A DNA stretch of 64,000 bases from Oscillospiraceae bacterium (lineage in GTDB: Bacteria; Bacillota; Clostridia; Oscillospirales; Oscillospiraceae), in NCBI GenBank assembly GCA_020025275.1, contig JAHHSI010000009.1, positions 31,509 through 95,508 of the forward strand. The letters run 5' to 3'. Shown here in pieces: positions 26,866 to 36,146 of the stretch. The first letter of the stretch is position 1, and every line of letters starts with the position of its first letter. The position numbers and the translations under genes were made by a program. Below the pieces are notes generated by a model. That model made no database searches and was not told the DNA's origin. It was given only the letters and a program-made list of their open reading frames with translations.

Positions 26866-28599
26866 TTATAACTTCCAGTTGACCGCCTGTTCTCGTTGTG
26901 CAACAAACCGTCGGTACAATCCCTCCTCCGCCATCAGCTGGGAATGGGTGCCCTGCTGGATGATCCGGCCCTGTTCCAGCACCACGATCTGGTCGGCGTG
27001 CTGAACGGTTTTCAGGCGATGAGCGATCATGACGATGGTCTTTTTCCGGGTCAGCTCCTCAATGGCCCACAGCAGTTCCTGCTCATTTTCCGGGTCCACA
27101 TTGGCTGTTGCCTCGTCGAGAATAATGATGGGCGCATCCTTCATGATGGCGCGGGCAATGGACAAGCGCTGCCGCTCTCCTCCCGACAGCGACCCGCCGC
27201 TCTCTCCGATGATGGTATCATAGCCTTGCGGCAGCGCCATGATAAACTCGTGGCACCGGGCCTTTTTAGCCGCTGCAATTACGGCCTCCATGGGTGCATC
27301 GGGCTGGCCGAAGCGAATGTTGTTAGCCACGGTGTCCCGGAACAGATACACATTCTGAAAGACAAAACTGAAGTTCCGCATCAGCGCATCCATGCTGTAC
27401 TCTTTGATGTTTCGTCCGCCCAAGGTGACCGTGCCGCTGTCCACATCCCAGAAGCGGGAGAGGAGATGGCAGAGGGTAGTTTTTCCGCCGCCGGAGGGAC
27501 CCACAATGGCCGTGGTGGTGTTTTGCGGAATGGTCAGTGACAGATCCCGAATGATTTTTTTCTCCCCATAGGCAAAATCGATATGGTCGGCCTGCAGCGT
27601 ATAGGAGACCGGAGCATCATCCACCCCGTCGATCTCCATAGCCGGCACGTCCAAGATCTCATTGGCCTGTTTGACGCACAGATCTACCACACGGAGCAGC
27701 GCCGAGTACGTGCCGGCCCGCTCCAGTCCCTCCATCATCATAAACGAGCAGATCATCAGCATGATGCAGTCCACAAGAGACATGGTCCCGCCGGTATAAA
27801 AGTAGACGGACGCCAGAACCATCCCCACGCCGATCATCTTGGCCACCAGATGTTGCAGCGCCATGTAGGGCACCAGAATCAGCTCCATCGTGGTGTTGGC
27901 CTTTGCATTTTCATCGATGGCTGTCTCCAGTTTTTGATTGTACTTTCCGGATACGTGGTACGATTTTACTTCGGCGATCCCCTTGATGTACTCCAGTACC
28001 TTTTCGACAACAACGGCATCTGTTGCCATCTTTTTCTCCGAACACGCTTCGGACGCCTTCTGCATCCGCCAATTGACAAGGAGGTACACCAACAACCCCG
28101 CCACAAGCAGTCCCCCCATCCGGCCATCGAAAAAGAACATCATCACTGTGACCACGCCCGTAAAGAACATACCGCTGGTCACGAACATCACCACTCTCGT
28201 CCCCACGTCCGCCAGGCTTTCCATGGTGTTGGTGGTTACCGAGGTGATCTTCCCCAAACTGTTCTCGTTGAAATAGCCCATGGGGAGATAGCGCATATGC
28301 TCGGCGATCTCCATCCGCTTTCCGGCCGCCGTTCCATACCCGGCCTCCGTCTGCAGCATGGTGGCCCGGTAATTGATGAAGGCGGCTCCCACAATGGACA
28401 GCACCATGATCCCGAAGGCCCCCCAGAGAACGCCGTCGGTGATCCCGCCATTGAATATGGCCTGGACCACCACATAGATCGCCGAGATTTTCAGCGCCCC
28501 GAACAGGGCCGAAAAGACGCCGAGCACAATGGAGCGATAAAATTTTTTCCGATTTTCAACACTGCAAAAGGCAAAGAATCGTTTCAATGTCTGATACAT
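26866..28599 (-). CDS. ABC half-transporter (permease-ATPase), pair 2, second subunit
   Basis: 577 residues: six helices (about 20-310), Walker A GPSGGGKTT, Q-loop FVFQNVYLFRD, LSGGERQRL, Walker B IIILDEATANVDPENE and IAHR, ending QREQAVNWKL. It lies 14 nt after the partner gene (28613-30376). The start at 28599 has GAGGAGG; a much longer in-frame extension would run through the partner and is rejected. The C-terminal A-x-x-W-x-L tail matches pair 1's second subunit. Same inferred role in regulated chelate transport. Confidence 0.86.
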   Translation of the reverse strand: MYQTLKRFFAFCSVENRKKFYRSIVLGVFSALFGALKISAIYVVVQAIFNGGITDGVLWGAFGIMVLSIVGAAFINYRATMLQTEAGYGTAAGKRMEIAEHMRYLPMGYFNENSLGKITSVTTNTMESLADVGTRVVMFVTSGMFFTGVVTVMMFFFDGRMGGLLVAGLLVYLLVNWRMQKASEACSEKKMATDAVVVEKVLEYIKGIAEVKSYHVSGKYNQKLETAIDENAKANTTMELILVPYMALQHLVAKMIGVGMVLASVYFYTGGTMSLVDCIMLMICSFMMMEGLERAGTYSALLRVVDLCVKQANEILDVPAMEIDGVDDAPVSYTLQADHIDFAYGEKKIIRDLSLTIPQNTTTAIVGPSGGGKTTLCHLLSRFWDVDSGTVTLGGRNIKEYSMDALMRNFSFVFQNVYLFRDTVANNIRFGQPDAPMEAVIAAAKKARCHEFIMALPQGYDTIIGESGGSLSGGERQRLSIARAIMKDAPIIILDEATANVDPENEQELLWAIEELTRKKTIVMIAHRLKTVQHADQIVVLEQGRIIQQGTHSQLMAEEGLYRRFVAQREQAVNWKL

Positions 28600-28612
28600 A
28601 CTTGGCACCTCC

Positions 28613-30376
28613 TCACAAGCTGTCTTTGGCCAAACTATGGGCCTTCCAGAGGTTCCGATAGAGCGGACAGGTCTCCAGCAGCTCCTCATGGGTCCCCTTT
28701 CCGGCAATGTTCCCCTGATCCACCACGGCAATCTGATCGGCGTCCTTGATGGTGGACAGACGATGTGCAATGACGATGAGCGTTTTGCCCTGCACCAGTC
28801 GGGCAATGGACGACTGCAGGACGGCCTCATTTTCCGGATCGGTGTAGGACGTGGCCTCATCCAGAATGATGATCGGCGCATTTTTCAGCATGGCTCTTGC
28901 AATGGAGATCCGCTGCCGCTCTCCACCGGACAGATGCCCGCCGCCGCTGCCGACCACGGTGTCAAAGCCCTTTTCCAGCTCCATAATGAACTCCCGGCAG
29001 CCGCAGTCCCGGGCCGCCTGCTCCACCTCTGCGTCGGTGGCGCCGGGCTTGCCCATCCGGATATTTTCCCGGATGGTATCATCAAAGAGGAAGTTGTCCT
29101 GCGAGACATAGGCGATGAGTCCGTGGTACTGCTCAAGGGGCAGATTTCGTATATCAACGCCGCCGATGTAGATACCGCCCCCATCCACGTCCCAAAAGGA
29201 GGCCATCAGCTTGGCAATGGTGGATTTTCCGCTGCCGGAGGGCCCTACCAGCGCATTCACCGTTCCCTCCCGGAATGTCAGATCAATGCCGTGCAGCACC
29301 TCTTTTTCGTCATAGCCAAAGCGCACCTGCCGCAGCGTGACGGTATGATCCTTCAGCGCTGTCGGCTGCGTCTGGGGCCGCGGCAGCTCTTCGGCCCCGA
29401 GGACGGACGTCACCTCACCGATCACCGTGTTCAGCTTGGCAATGTCATCACTGAACGCCATGCAGTTGAGGATCGGCGTAATGAGGCCCATGGCGAGGAT
29501 GACCACAAAAACGAAACTGGTCACCGACAGGGAACCATTCCGCACCCAAAGACCGCCGATGGGCAGCACACTGACCAAGGTAGCGGGCATGATGTTCATG
29601 GAGAAGGTGAAAAAGATGTTGCTCTTGCGCATCCAATCCACATAGCTGGCCGCCCCCTCCTTCGTGGCCGCTACGAACTTTTCATAGGAACTCTTGGCTT
29701 TGCCAAAGACCTTGATGACCTCAATGCCGCCGATGTACTCCACCGCCGTATCATTCAGATTCTTGGTGGCCTGCACCGTGCGTCTGTAATTCTGTTCGTA
29801 CCCGATCATCATACAGGAAAAGCAGATCATGCCCACCGGGAACGTCATCAGGGAGACCAGCGCCATGCGCCAGTCGATCCAGAAAAGAAGTCCCAGTGTC
29901 GCCGCCACGGCGCACAGATTCCCGCTCATCTCCGGGATCATGTGGGCCAAGGTGGTTTCAATACTGTCGATCCGCTCCACCAGAATGTTCTTCAGATTGC
30001 CCGAACCGCTGCGCTGGACTTCTCCCAGCGGCATCCGCTCCAGCTTCTGCAGTCCCTGCTTGCGGATATTGGCCAGCACAGAAAAGGTGGCCACATGGGA
30101 GCAGGCCGTTGAAACAGCGTGAAACAGCACCCGCAGCAGCCACATGACCGCCATGGCCAGACAATCCAGCGCATACCCCCGAAAGTTTATATCCCCCTGC
30201 AGCAGTTTGCCCACCATGTGGGCCACCATAATAAAGGGAAGCATCTGGCACAGTGCCCCCAGCGCAGCGCTGAACACGCTGAAGATATAAAATCTTTTTT
30301 TCTGCCCTGCAAATTCCATGATCCAGGCAAATGTACTTTTTTTCTTCACTCGACTCCCTCCCGGTCCGTTGTTCAT
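28613..30376 (-). CDS. ABC half-transporter (permease-ATPase), pair 2, first subunit
   Basis: 587 residues with six helices (about 35-320), GPSGSGKST, YVSQDNFLFDD, LSGGERQRI, IIILDEATSYTDPENE and IAHR. An N-terminal basic stretch (SRVKKKSTFAW) precedes the first helix. The ATG at 30376 has AGAGGG nine bases upstream; the reading frame is open further but lacks a site. It follows the TetR 2 gene in the same direction, about 200 nt away, with site C between. It could be served by TetR 2 readthrough as well as its own promoter. Confidence 0.86.
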   Translation of the reverse strand: MNNGPGGSRVKKKSTFAWIMEFAGQKKRFYIFSVFSAALGALCQMLPFIMVAHMVGKLLQGDINFRGYALDCLAMAVMWLLRVLFHAVSTACSHVATFSVLANIRKQGLQKLERMPLGEVQRSGSGNLKNILVERIDSIETTLAHMIPEMSGNLCAVAATLGLLFWIDWRMALVSLMTFPVGMICFSCMMIGYEQNYRRTVQATKNLNDTAVEYIGGIEVIKVFGKAKSSYEKFVAATKEGAASYVDWMRKSNIFFTFSMNIMPATLVSVLPIGGLWVRNGSLSVTSFVFVVILAMGLITPILNCMAFSDDIAKLNTVIGEVTSVLGAEELPRPQTQPTALKDHTVTLRQVRFGYDEKEVLHGIDLTFREGTVNALVGPSGSGKSTIAKLMASFWDVDGGGIYIGGVDIRNLPLEQYHGLIAYVSQDNFLFDDTIRENIRMGKPGATDAEVEQAARDCGCREFIMELEKGFDTVVGSGGGHLSGGERQRISIARAMLKNAPIIILDEATSYTDPENEAVLQSSIARLVQGKTLIVIAHRLSTIKDADQIAVVDQGNIAGKGTHEELLETCPLYRNLWKAHSLAKDSL

Positions 30377-30531
30377 CCTGTCATACCCTCTTTCTTTTCG
30401 CTCTCTTATGGCCGCTGCACACAGCAGGCTTATGCAACCGGCCTGTGCATCGCCATCCATTCAACGCAGCCGCTTTTCTTGACCGGTCGACGGCACCGAT
30501 CGCAGCTTCCCATCGTGGCTATGCGCCGCCC

Positions 30532-30563
30532 GCCCCAAAGTTAGCCTTAGCTAACTTTGGGGC
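30532..30563 (-). promoter_or_regulatory. Shared operator (site C) before ABC pair 2
   Basis: Exact inverted repeat with 13-bp arms, 30532-30544 and 30551-30563, and a six-base spacer; core GTTAGCCTTAGCTAAC. It starts 15 nt beyond the TetR 2 stop and lies upstream of the pair 2 operon, so it is placed to repress pair 2 independently of TetR 2. Confidence 0.8.
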
Positions 30564-30578
30564 AAAAATTACAGGGTC

Positions 30579-31196
30579 TTAAAACCCCATAATTTTTTGC
30601 CACCCTCCCTCATAGAAGGTGACCAGCTGTTTGGTGTACTCCGCCGTATTTTCCCGTGGGATCTCATGCACCACCATTTCGAAATATGCATAGAACATAC
30701 CACTGGTCAGCATATGCTCCAACTGCGGATGCACTGCATTCATGGGCAGCCCATTTTCAGCCATGGTCTGTGCAAAGTCCTGCGTAGCATCGCAATCCAT
30801 CTGCGTCATATCGTGGATCAGATTTTCATACGGTGTCCCCTCGGCGCAGCAGAGGATCAGACGAAACGCCGTGAAATGATCGTAGATATACTCCGTCATA
30901 CGCGACATTCCCGCAATGGCATAGTCCACCATGCCGGTGCGCTGTTCCTCCGGCGGGATCTGGTGGAAATTGTCCAAAACCTCCTGATAGATACGGAGGA
31001 TCTCCGTATACTTCTCCTTGACTAAGGCGTCAAACAGCTCCTCTTTACTTTTGAAGTACCCATAAAAGGCGCCCGTGGTGACCCCGGCCTGTCGGACAAT
31101 ATTCCGCAGAGAAGCACCCTGAAATCCTTTTTGAAGGAACTCCTGACAGGCCACGGTCAGGATATTTTCCAGTGTGGTCGGCTCGCTCTCACGCAA
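30579..31196 (-). CDS. TetR family regulator (TetR 2), TTG start
   Basis: 205 residues from a TTG at 31196 that follows GGGAGGGAG. A longer reading from an ATG at 31322 or 31244 would put the promoter and both operators inside the coding region, so TTG is preferred. The helix-turn-helix (about 17-60) reads ASLRNIVRQAGVTTGAFYGYFKSKEELFDA. The C-terminal domain is divergent from TetR 1 and 3, so it probably senses a different ligand or has diverged. It precedes ABC pair 2 in the same direction. Confidence 0.88.
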   Translation of the reverse strand: MRESEPTTLENILTVACQEFLQKGFQGASLRNIVRQAGVTTGAFYGYFKSKEELFDALVKEKYTEILRIYQEVLDNFHQIPPEEQRTGMVDYAIAGMSRMTEYIYDHFTAFRLILCCAEGTPYENLIHDMTQMDCDATQDFAQTMAENGLPMNAVHPQLEHMLTSGMFYAYFEMVVHEIPRENTAEYTKQLVTFYEGGWQKIMGF

Positions 31197-31215
31197 TGCG
31201 CTCCCTCCCCGAAAG

Positions 31216-31268
31216 ATAACAGTGTTATATAACGGTGTTATCATATCGCAGGAGCCGCCCCCTGTCAA
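31216..31268 (-). promoter_or_regulatory. Consensus promoter with two tandem TetR-type operators (TetR 2)
   Basis: On the minus strand: TTGACA (31268-31263), 17-nt spacer, TATGAT (31245-31240). Two adjoining 13-mers, ATAACAGTGTTAT (31216-31228) and ATAACGGTGTTAT (31229-31241), cover the -10 and start point. Confidence 0.78.
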
Positions 31269-31444
31269 GAGCTTTTTCTCATTTCTTCTCTTCTGTTCCG
31301 TGCCGTGCGCCAGTCGTATCATCCTTCGATCCCCATGAGGCCCCTGTTCCCCGGCCGTATCTGCTGCGCTTCGCCGTCGCTGCCGCAGCGGGCCGGCTCC
31401 CCCGCCGTCTTTGCGCGGAAATCGCTCCGCTGGGGCGAAAAATC

Positions 31445-31472
31445 TTTACATTGCGGTGAGGTGTGGTATAAT
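31445..31472 (+). promoter_or_regulatory. Promoter of the lipoprotein gene at 31516
   Basis: TTTACA (31445-31450), 16-nt spacer, TATAAT (31467-31472), about 40 nt before the coding start. Confidence 0.72.
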
Positions 31473-31515
31473 GGCACCAGGCCGCCAGACGGCCGCTCCG
31501 AAGGAGGTATGCTCC

Positions 31516-32037
31516 ATGATTCAAAAGAAACGACTGCTCGCCCTTTTTCTGGGGGCTGTTATGTTGTGCGTCCTGCTGTCCGGCTGTGGCCAGACCAAGG
31601 AGACAAAGGCCTATGCCTTCCACGATGTTTACATCGGGGCTGAATACTTGCTGAACAACCACGACCGTTCCTCGTGTGAGGATATGTATCTCAACGAGGA
31701 CGGGTCCCTGACCATGGTCCTCACCGAAGCCCAGCGCAAGCACTGGGCCAATCCCCGTCAGGTCGAGGCCATCCTGCTGCCGCTGCAAATGATGGGCGTG
31801 TCGATCTCCTACCATCAGGACTATACCCAGATGACCGTTTCCGCGCCGGACGGCGTGGCGGAAGCCGCAGCTCCCATGATCTGTAATTTTGCCTGGGTGG
31901 CAGAGCTGTATCAGGTGTTGAACGGAAACGAATCTTGGTCGTTGGACGTCACGGTGATCAACAGCGATACCGGCCAGATCCTGCAGCAGGTCACGCTGCC
32001 GGACGAGGAACTGGACTGGAGTTTTATCGGGCAATAA
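31516..32037 (+). CDS. Lipoprotein of unknown function
   Basis: 173 residues. The N-terminus MIQKKRLLALFLGAVMLCV is a lipoprotein signal ending in lipobox LLSGC (Cys 24). The mature part is a small mixed alpha/beta domain with no recognised family: it contains AEYLLNNHDRSSCEDMYLNEDGSL and a C-terminal strand LDVTVINSDTGQILQQV. AAGGAGG precedes the ATG at 31516. It has its own promoter and terminator and is divergent from TetR 2. A link to pair 2 is possible by position only. Confidence 0.7.
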   Translation: MIQKKRLLALFLGAVMLCVLLSGCGQTKETKAYAFHDVYIGAEYLLNNHDRSSCEDMYLNEDGSLTMVLTEAQRKHWANPRQVEAILLPLQMMGVSISYHQDYTQMTVSAPDGVAEAAAPMICNFAWVAELYQVLNGNESWSLDVTVINSDTGQILQQVTLPDEELDWSFIGQ

Positions 32038-32136
32038 TGTTCATCAGGCGGGGTCTCTATACATCTGACAGTAAGGAGCGTGCTGCGGCGGTCTATGAGC
32101 GCCGTCTGGCTCCTTCCGGAATCTTTTATCTTTCCC

Positions 32137-32174
32137 CAAAAAGAGAAGGGCACAGTGTGTCCTTCTCTTTTTTT
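32137..32174 (+). terminator. Terminator after the lipoprotein gene
   Basis: AAAAAGAGAAGG pairs with CCTTCTCTTTTTTT around an 11-nt loop; strong T-run. Confidence 0.85.
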
Positions 32175-32383
32175 CATATGTTGTGAGATTCTCCGTACCA
32201 ATTACGCTGTGCAGCCAAAATCAACACACCCGACACCACGCCGCTTTTCCGGGCTGTTACCTGTCTTTGTCGATGGCGCCGCACCCGTTTTCCGGGCTCC
32301 GCTGTACCATTTCCGTCGGCTCTGCAATATCCCTCCATTCCAAAAACACACACGTATCATGCGGTTCTTGTCATTCGCTCACC

Positions 32384-32412
32384 TTGACAGTACGCCCCTC
32401 CGATGCTACAAT
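32384..32412 (+). promoter_or_regulatory. Promoter of the cobalamin-riboswitch operon
   Basis: TTGACA (32384-32389), 17-nt spacer, TACAAT (32407-32412), a near-consensus promoter about 35 nt before the aptamer. Confidence 0.82.
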
Positions 32413-32445
32413 GAACCCCAGCTTATTGTATAAAATACCATAATT

Positions 32446-32610
32446 CGACAAGTGCTGCCTTTGGGCGGTGAAAAGGGAACTGGGTGAAACTCCCAGACGA
32501 ACCGGTCACTGTAATTAGGGAGCGTCTCCTTGCGATGCCATTGTACGATTGTATGAGAAGGGTAGGAGATGCGCAGATCTATGAGTCAGGATACCTGCTT
32601 GCCGAAGTAT
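32446..32610 (+). promoter_or_regulatory. Cobalamin riboswitch
   Basis: The leader contains the conserved cobalamin-aptamer elements in order: GGGAACTGGGTGAAACTCCC (about 32475-32494), then CGGTCACTGTAA (about 32503-32514, B12-box region), and GAGTCAGGATACCTGC (about 32583-32598). The spacing between them fits the Rfam cobalamin family. Binding of adenosyl- or related cobalamin should reduce expression of the transporter downstream. Which cobalamin form it prefers cannot be read with confidence. Confidence 0.88.
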
Positions 32611-32681
32611 GATAAACAATTCCTGGATCAGTTGTTTATCGCTCTGACTGGCCTCCCCCGCCGGAGGGCTCTCTTTGTTTT
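32611..32681 (+). terminator. Expression platform of the cobalamin riboswitch
   Basis: GATAAACAA (32611-32619) pairs with 32632-32640. A second, short GC hairpin (GCCTCC with GGAGGGC, 32651-32669) is followed by a T-rich run to 32681. The two look like alternative antiterminator and terminator structures. Confidence 0.6.
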
Positions 32682-32775
32682 GCCGGATCACAGGAATAGG
32701 ACCATCGTGCGATCTATCCGGAATCCCCGGATATATCCTATATTCCAACGATCCACATAACAAGGAGGAAATGTC

Positions 32776-34365
32776 ATGAAAAAGAAACATCAACAATTAC
32801 TTGCTGGACTGCTGAGTCTGCTCATGCTGTTCAGCTTGGTCGCCTGCGGTCACGGATCGTCTGGCGGTTCTGCGTCGTCTGGAACCGGTGCAGCGCATAC
32901 TTCGGGAAAAAGTGAAGATGACCCTATCGTCTTTGCCGCCTCCCGCTATGCCTGCCCCGGTAAAGACGACGCTTTTTATTGCAGCTCTGCCCTGTGTGTC
33001 TGGGAAAGCCTGCTGGTCAACGGTCCGGACGGGACCACAGTAGGACAGCTGGCCGAGAGCTTTGAGGGCAGCGATGACGCCAAAACGTGGACCTTCCATC
33101 TGCGCAAGGGAGTCACCTTCCACGACGGCACTCCCTTCAACGCCGATGCGGTCCTGTTCAACATCGAGCGCATGAAGAAGAATCTCTCTTCGGATTACAC
33201 TTCCCTGCGCTACGACCGCTCCTTCCCCGGTCTGGAGACCATCGACAAGCCGGATGACTACACGCTGATCTTCCACTTTGCCGAGCCGGTCCCCGATCTG
33301 CCCATCTCCATGCGCGGCTACGGCTCCCCTATGTTCAGCCCCAGCTGCATCGCCGAGGACGGCAGCTTCTCCGGCCCGGCCATCGGCACCGGCCCCTTCC
33401 GTCTCAAGGACATCCAGCCCGACCAGTCGGTCACCGTGGAGCGTTTCGACGGATACTGGGGTGAACCCGCCGCCACCAAGTACATCGAGCTGCGCACCAT
33501 CACCGATCCCAGCACCCGTTTGTCCGCATTGAAGGCCGAGGAGGTCATGGGCGTGGTGGATCTGGGGGCCATCGAGCCCTCCATGGCGGTGGAGCTGGCC
33601 AAAAACGATCAGTTCGCCCTGTCCACCTACAAGAGCACCATGACCCACCTGATTGCGGTGAACCGCCAGAAGTTCCCTTTCAACGACCAGCGCATGACCG
33701 AGGCGATCAGCCTGCTCATTGACCGGCAGCTAATCGTGGACCAGATTTTCTACGGCTTCGGCACCCCCACCACCAACCTCATCAACCACACTTCACCCTA
33801 CTATATCGACACCCCCATTGAGCACAATGTGGACCAAGCCAAGGCACTGGCCAAAGAAGTGCTGGGCGATGAACGGGTGCCTGTGAAGCTGGTCCTGCGG
33901 CAGAAAGACCTCAACCGCTATCCGCAGGAAGAAGTGGCCGTCTATCTGAAGGACGTCCTCAAAGACATCGGGCTGGACATTGAAATTCAGATTCTGGAAA
34001 CAGAGCTCTATGGCGAGACCATCCCCGCCGGTGATTGGGATATGACCGTGAACAAGCGCCAGCTCCCCGGAACCACCATTGAGATCATCCGCTCCTTCCT
34101 GGGCTCCAAGGGCGATTCCAACGCCAATTACTACCATCTGGGCTACAGCGATCCGGAAACCGATGCCCTTATCGAAAAGGCCACCTACGAGATGGACCCG
34201 GCCAAACGGCAGGAACTGTTTACCCAGCTGCAAACCACGCTGTATGATTCCATGCTGGTCATTCCCTACCTGCACGACGAATCCCTGGTGGCCTACAACA
34301 AGAAAATCGAGGGCTTCGGCATCTCCTATCGCGGGACCACGCTGCCCACGACCCATTGGGCCTAA
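32776..34365 (+). CDS. Nickel/peptide-type ABC transporter substrate-binding lipoprotein
   Basis: 529 residues, SBP family 5 (NikA/OppA/DppA-like). Lipoprotein signal with lipobox LVAC (Cys 24), then a Ser/Gly-rich linker. Family markers include AESFEGSDDAKTWTFHLRKG (about 89-108), VTFHDGTPFNADAVLFNIER and the C-terminal YSDPETDALIEKA. It is the first gene after a cobalamin riboswitch and leads nikBCDE-like genes. Such B12-controlled metal-type importers are predicted cobalt transporters, which fits, but nickel or a cobalt chelate is possible. AAGGAGG precedes the ATG. Confidence 0.86.
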   Translation: MKKKHQQLLAGLLSLLMLFSLVACGHGSSGGSASSGTGAAHTSGKSEDDPIVFAASRYACPGKDDAFYCSSALCVWESLLVNGPDGTTVGQLAESFEGSDDAKTWTFHLRKGVTFHDGTPFNADAVLFNIERMKKNLSSDYTSLRYDRSFPGLETIDKPDDYTLIFHFAEPVPDLPISMRGYGSPMFSPSCIAEDGSFSGPAIGTGPFRLKDIQPDQSVTVERFDGYWGEPAATKYIELRTITDPSTRLSALKAEEVMGVVDLGAIEPSMAVELAKNDQFALSTYKSTMTHLIAVNRQKFPFNDQRMTEAISLLIDRQLIVDQIFYGFGTPTTNLINHTSPYYIDTPIEHNVDQAKALAKEVLGDERVPVKLVLRQKDLNRYPQEEVAVYLKDVLKDIGLDIEIQILETELYGETIPAGDWDMTVNKRQLPGTTIEIIRSFLGSKGDSNANYYHLGYSDPETDALIEKATYEMDPAKRQELFTQLQTTLYDSMLVIPYLHDESLVAYNKKIEGFGISYRGTTLPTTHWA

Positions 34366-35312
34366 TGATCCGCTACATCTGCAAGCGCCTCCTGACACTG
34401 CTCCCGGTCCTGCTGGGAATCACCATCTTTGCCTTCCTACTGGGTGTTTTTTCCGCCGGTGATCCCGTCTCGGCTAAGCTCTCCGGCATGGAGATCGAGG
34501 CAGAGGAACTGGAGGCTCAGAAGGCGGAGATGCGGCACGAGCTGGGTCTGGACCGGCCCCTTGTGGTGCAGTACACCGACTGGATGGGCCGTGTCCTCCG
34601 CGGCGATCTGGGACAATCCATGATCGACCGGCAGAGCATCGGCGCACAGTTTGCCATGCGTCTGCCGGTGACCATCCGCCTCTCCCTCATCTCCATCCTG
34701 CTCACCACGGTGTTCGGCATCGGGCTGGGCGTGGTGATGGGGCAATACCACAACCGCCTGCCGGATCGGATCCTCCGCTGCTTCTGCAGCGCCACCATGT
34801 CCGTGCCCAGCTTTTGGATGGCACTTTTGCTCATCGCCCTCTTTTCTGAAAAACTCCACTGGCTCCATACATCGGGGTACTACGGTCTGCATTCTCTCAT
34901 CATGCCATCACTGGTGCTGGCTCTGGGCAGCATCGGCCCCACCGCCCGGCTCACCCGCGCCAATTACATCAAGCAATTGGCACAGCCATACGTTCTGGTG
35001 GCCCGCTCCAAGGGGCTGCGAGAGAACGTGATTATGCGGGGGCACGTGCTGAAAAACTCCCTGCTGCCGGTCATCACCCTGCTGGGTAATCACTTCGCCG
35101 GTATTCTGGGCGGGTCCGCTATCGTGGAGAACATTTTCTCCCTGCCCGGCATCGGCAGCTATACCCTGACAGCGATCCAGAATCGGGACTATTTTGTGGT
35201 GCAGGCGTTCGTCCTCTACAGCGGCACCCTCTACGTAGTCATCACGCTGGTCATCGATCTGCTGTATTTTCTGCTCCATCCGAAGATGCATCAGGAGGCG
35301 GTGGGCACATGA
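34365..35312 (+). CDS. Nik/Opp-type ABC permease (NikB-like)
   Basis: 315 residues, six helices. The start (MIRYICKRLL) overlaps the binding-protein stop by one base (TAATG). The family permease signature is ENVIMRGHVLKNSLLPVITL (about 223-242). The first helix has the LLTLLPVLLGITIFAFLL pattern common to DppB/NikB. It pairs with the permease at 35309 to form the channel. Confidence 0.88.
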   Translation: MIRYICKRLLTLLPVLLGITIFAFLLGVFSAGDPVSAKLSGMEIEAEELEAQKAEMRHELGLDRPLVVQYTDWMGRVLRGDLGQSMIDRQSIGAQFAMRLPVTIRLSLISILLTTVFGIGLGVVMGQYHNRLPDRILRCFCSATMSVPSFWMALLLIALFSEKLHWLHTSGYYGLHSLIMPSLVLALGSIGPTARLTRANYIKQLAQPYVLVARSKGLRENVIMRGHVLKNSLLPVITLLGNHFAGILGGSAIVENIFSLPGIGSYTLTAIQNRDYFVVQAFVLYSGTLYVVITLVIDLLYFLLHPKMHQEAVGT

Positions 35313-36133
35313 AAAAACAGTCGATTCCTGCGGCCGTGGCCGCCGTTGTCTTTGTGCTGATCATCGTCATCAGTCTGCTGGCCCCGCTGCTGGCCCCCTA
35401 CGACCCGGAGACATTGGATATGTACCATCAGTTTGCCCCCGCCTCGGCAGAGCATCTGCTGGGCACGGACAATCTGGGCCGTGACATTCTCTCCCGCGTG
35501 ATGTACGGCGGGCGAGAATCCATGGTTCTCGCCTTTCTGGCCACCACCGCCTCCCTGATCGTGGGACTGCTGCTGGGGATGCTGGCCGGTTATGTCGGCG
35601 GCGTGACAGATCTCATCATCACCGCCCTGACCAACATCTTCCAAGGGATCCCCGGTATTGTCATGCTCATCGCTCTCACCAGCGTTTTGAAGCCGGGTAT
35701 GCACAGCCTGCTGCTGGCCCTGACGCTGACCTCCTGGGTCGGCTTTTCCCGGATCATCCGCGGTGAGGTCCTGCGGGTCAAACAGGAGTACTACGTAGAG
35801 AGTGCCCGCTCCATGGGATTCTCCCATTTTCGGATCCTCTTTCGCCATATCCTGCCCAACATCTTTGAGAGCAGTATGGTCTGGTTTACCAATCGCATCG
35901 GCAGTTCCGTGCTCTCTGTGGCTTCCCTGAGCTATCTGGGACTGGGACTGCAGCCGCCCACACCAGACTGGGGTATCATGATCAAGGAGGCGCGGAGCTA
36001 TTTTCTCACCTGTCCTGCTTTGGCCATCACACCCGGGCTGTGCATCGTTCTCTTTGTCCTGTCTATCCACACTATAGGGGATTGGCTCCGGGACCGGGCG
36101 GACGTGATGCAGGAACCGGACGTCCCGATATAA
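35309..36133 (+). CDS. Nik/Opp-type ABC permease (NikC-like)
   Basis: 274 residues, six helices. The N-terminus has DPETLDMYHQFAPASAEHLLG and GTDNLGRDILSRVMYGGRES, both hallmarks of DppC/NikC. The coupling loop is ESARSMGFSHFRILFRHILP (about 167-186). The ATG overlaps the previous stop by 4 nt, so the two permeases are translationally coupled. Confidence 0.88.
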   Translation: MKKQSIPAAVAAVVFVLIIVISLLAPLLAPYDPETLDMYHQFAPASAEHLLGTDNLGRDILSRVMYGGRESMVLAFLATTASLIVGLLLGMLAGYVGGVTDLIITALTNIFQGIPGIVMLIALTSVLKPGMHSLLLALTLTSWVGFSRIIRGEVLRVKQEYYVESARSMGFSHFRILFRHILPNIFESSMVWFTNRIGSSVLSVASLSYLGLGLQPPTPDWGIMIKEARSYFLTCPALAITPGLCIVLFVLSIHTIGDWLRDRADVMQEPDVPI

Positions 36134-36146
36134 GGAGGCAAGCACC

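Noticed and set aside
26866..28881. Extended N-terminus of pair 2 second subunit
   Set aside because: The extra 94 residues are a different frame of the partner's ATPase end; a ribosome site and normal family start are at 28599.
30579..31322. TetR 2 start at 31322 or 31244
   Set aside because: Both would place the promoter and both 13-bp operators inside the gene. The TTG at 31196 has a strong ribosome site.
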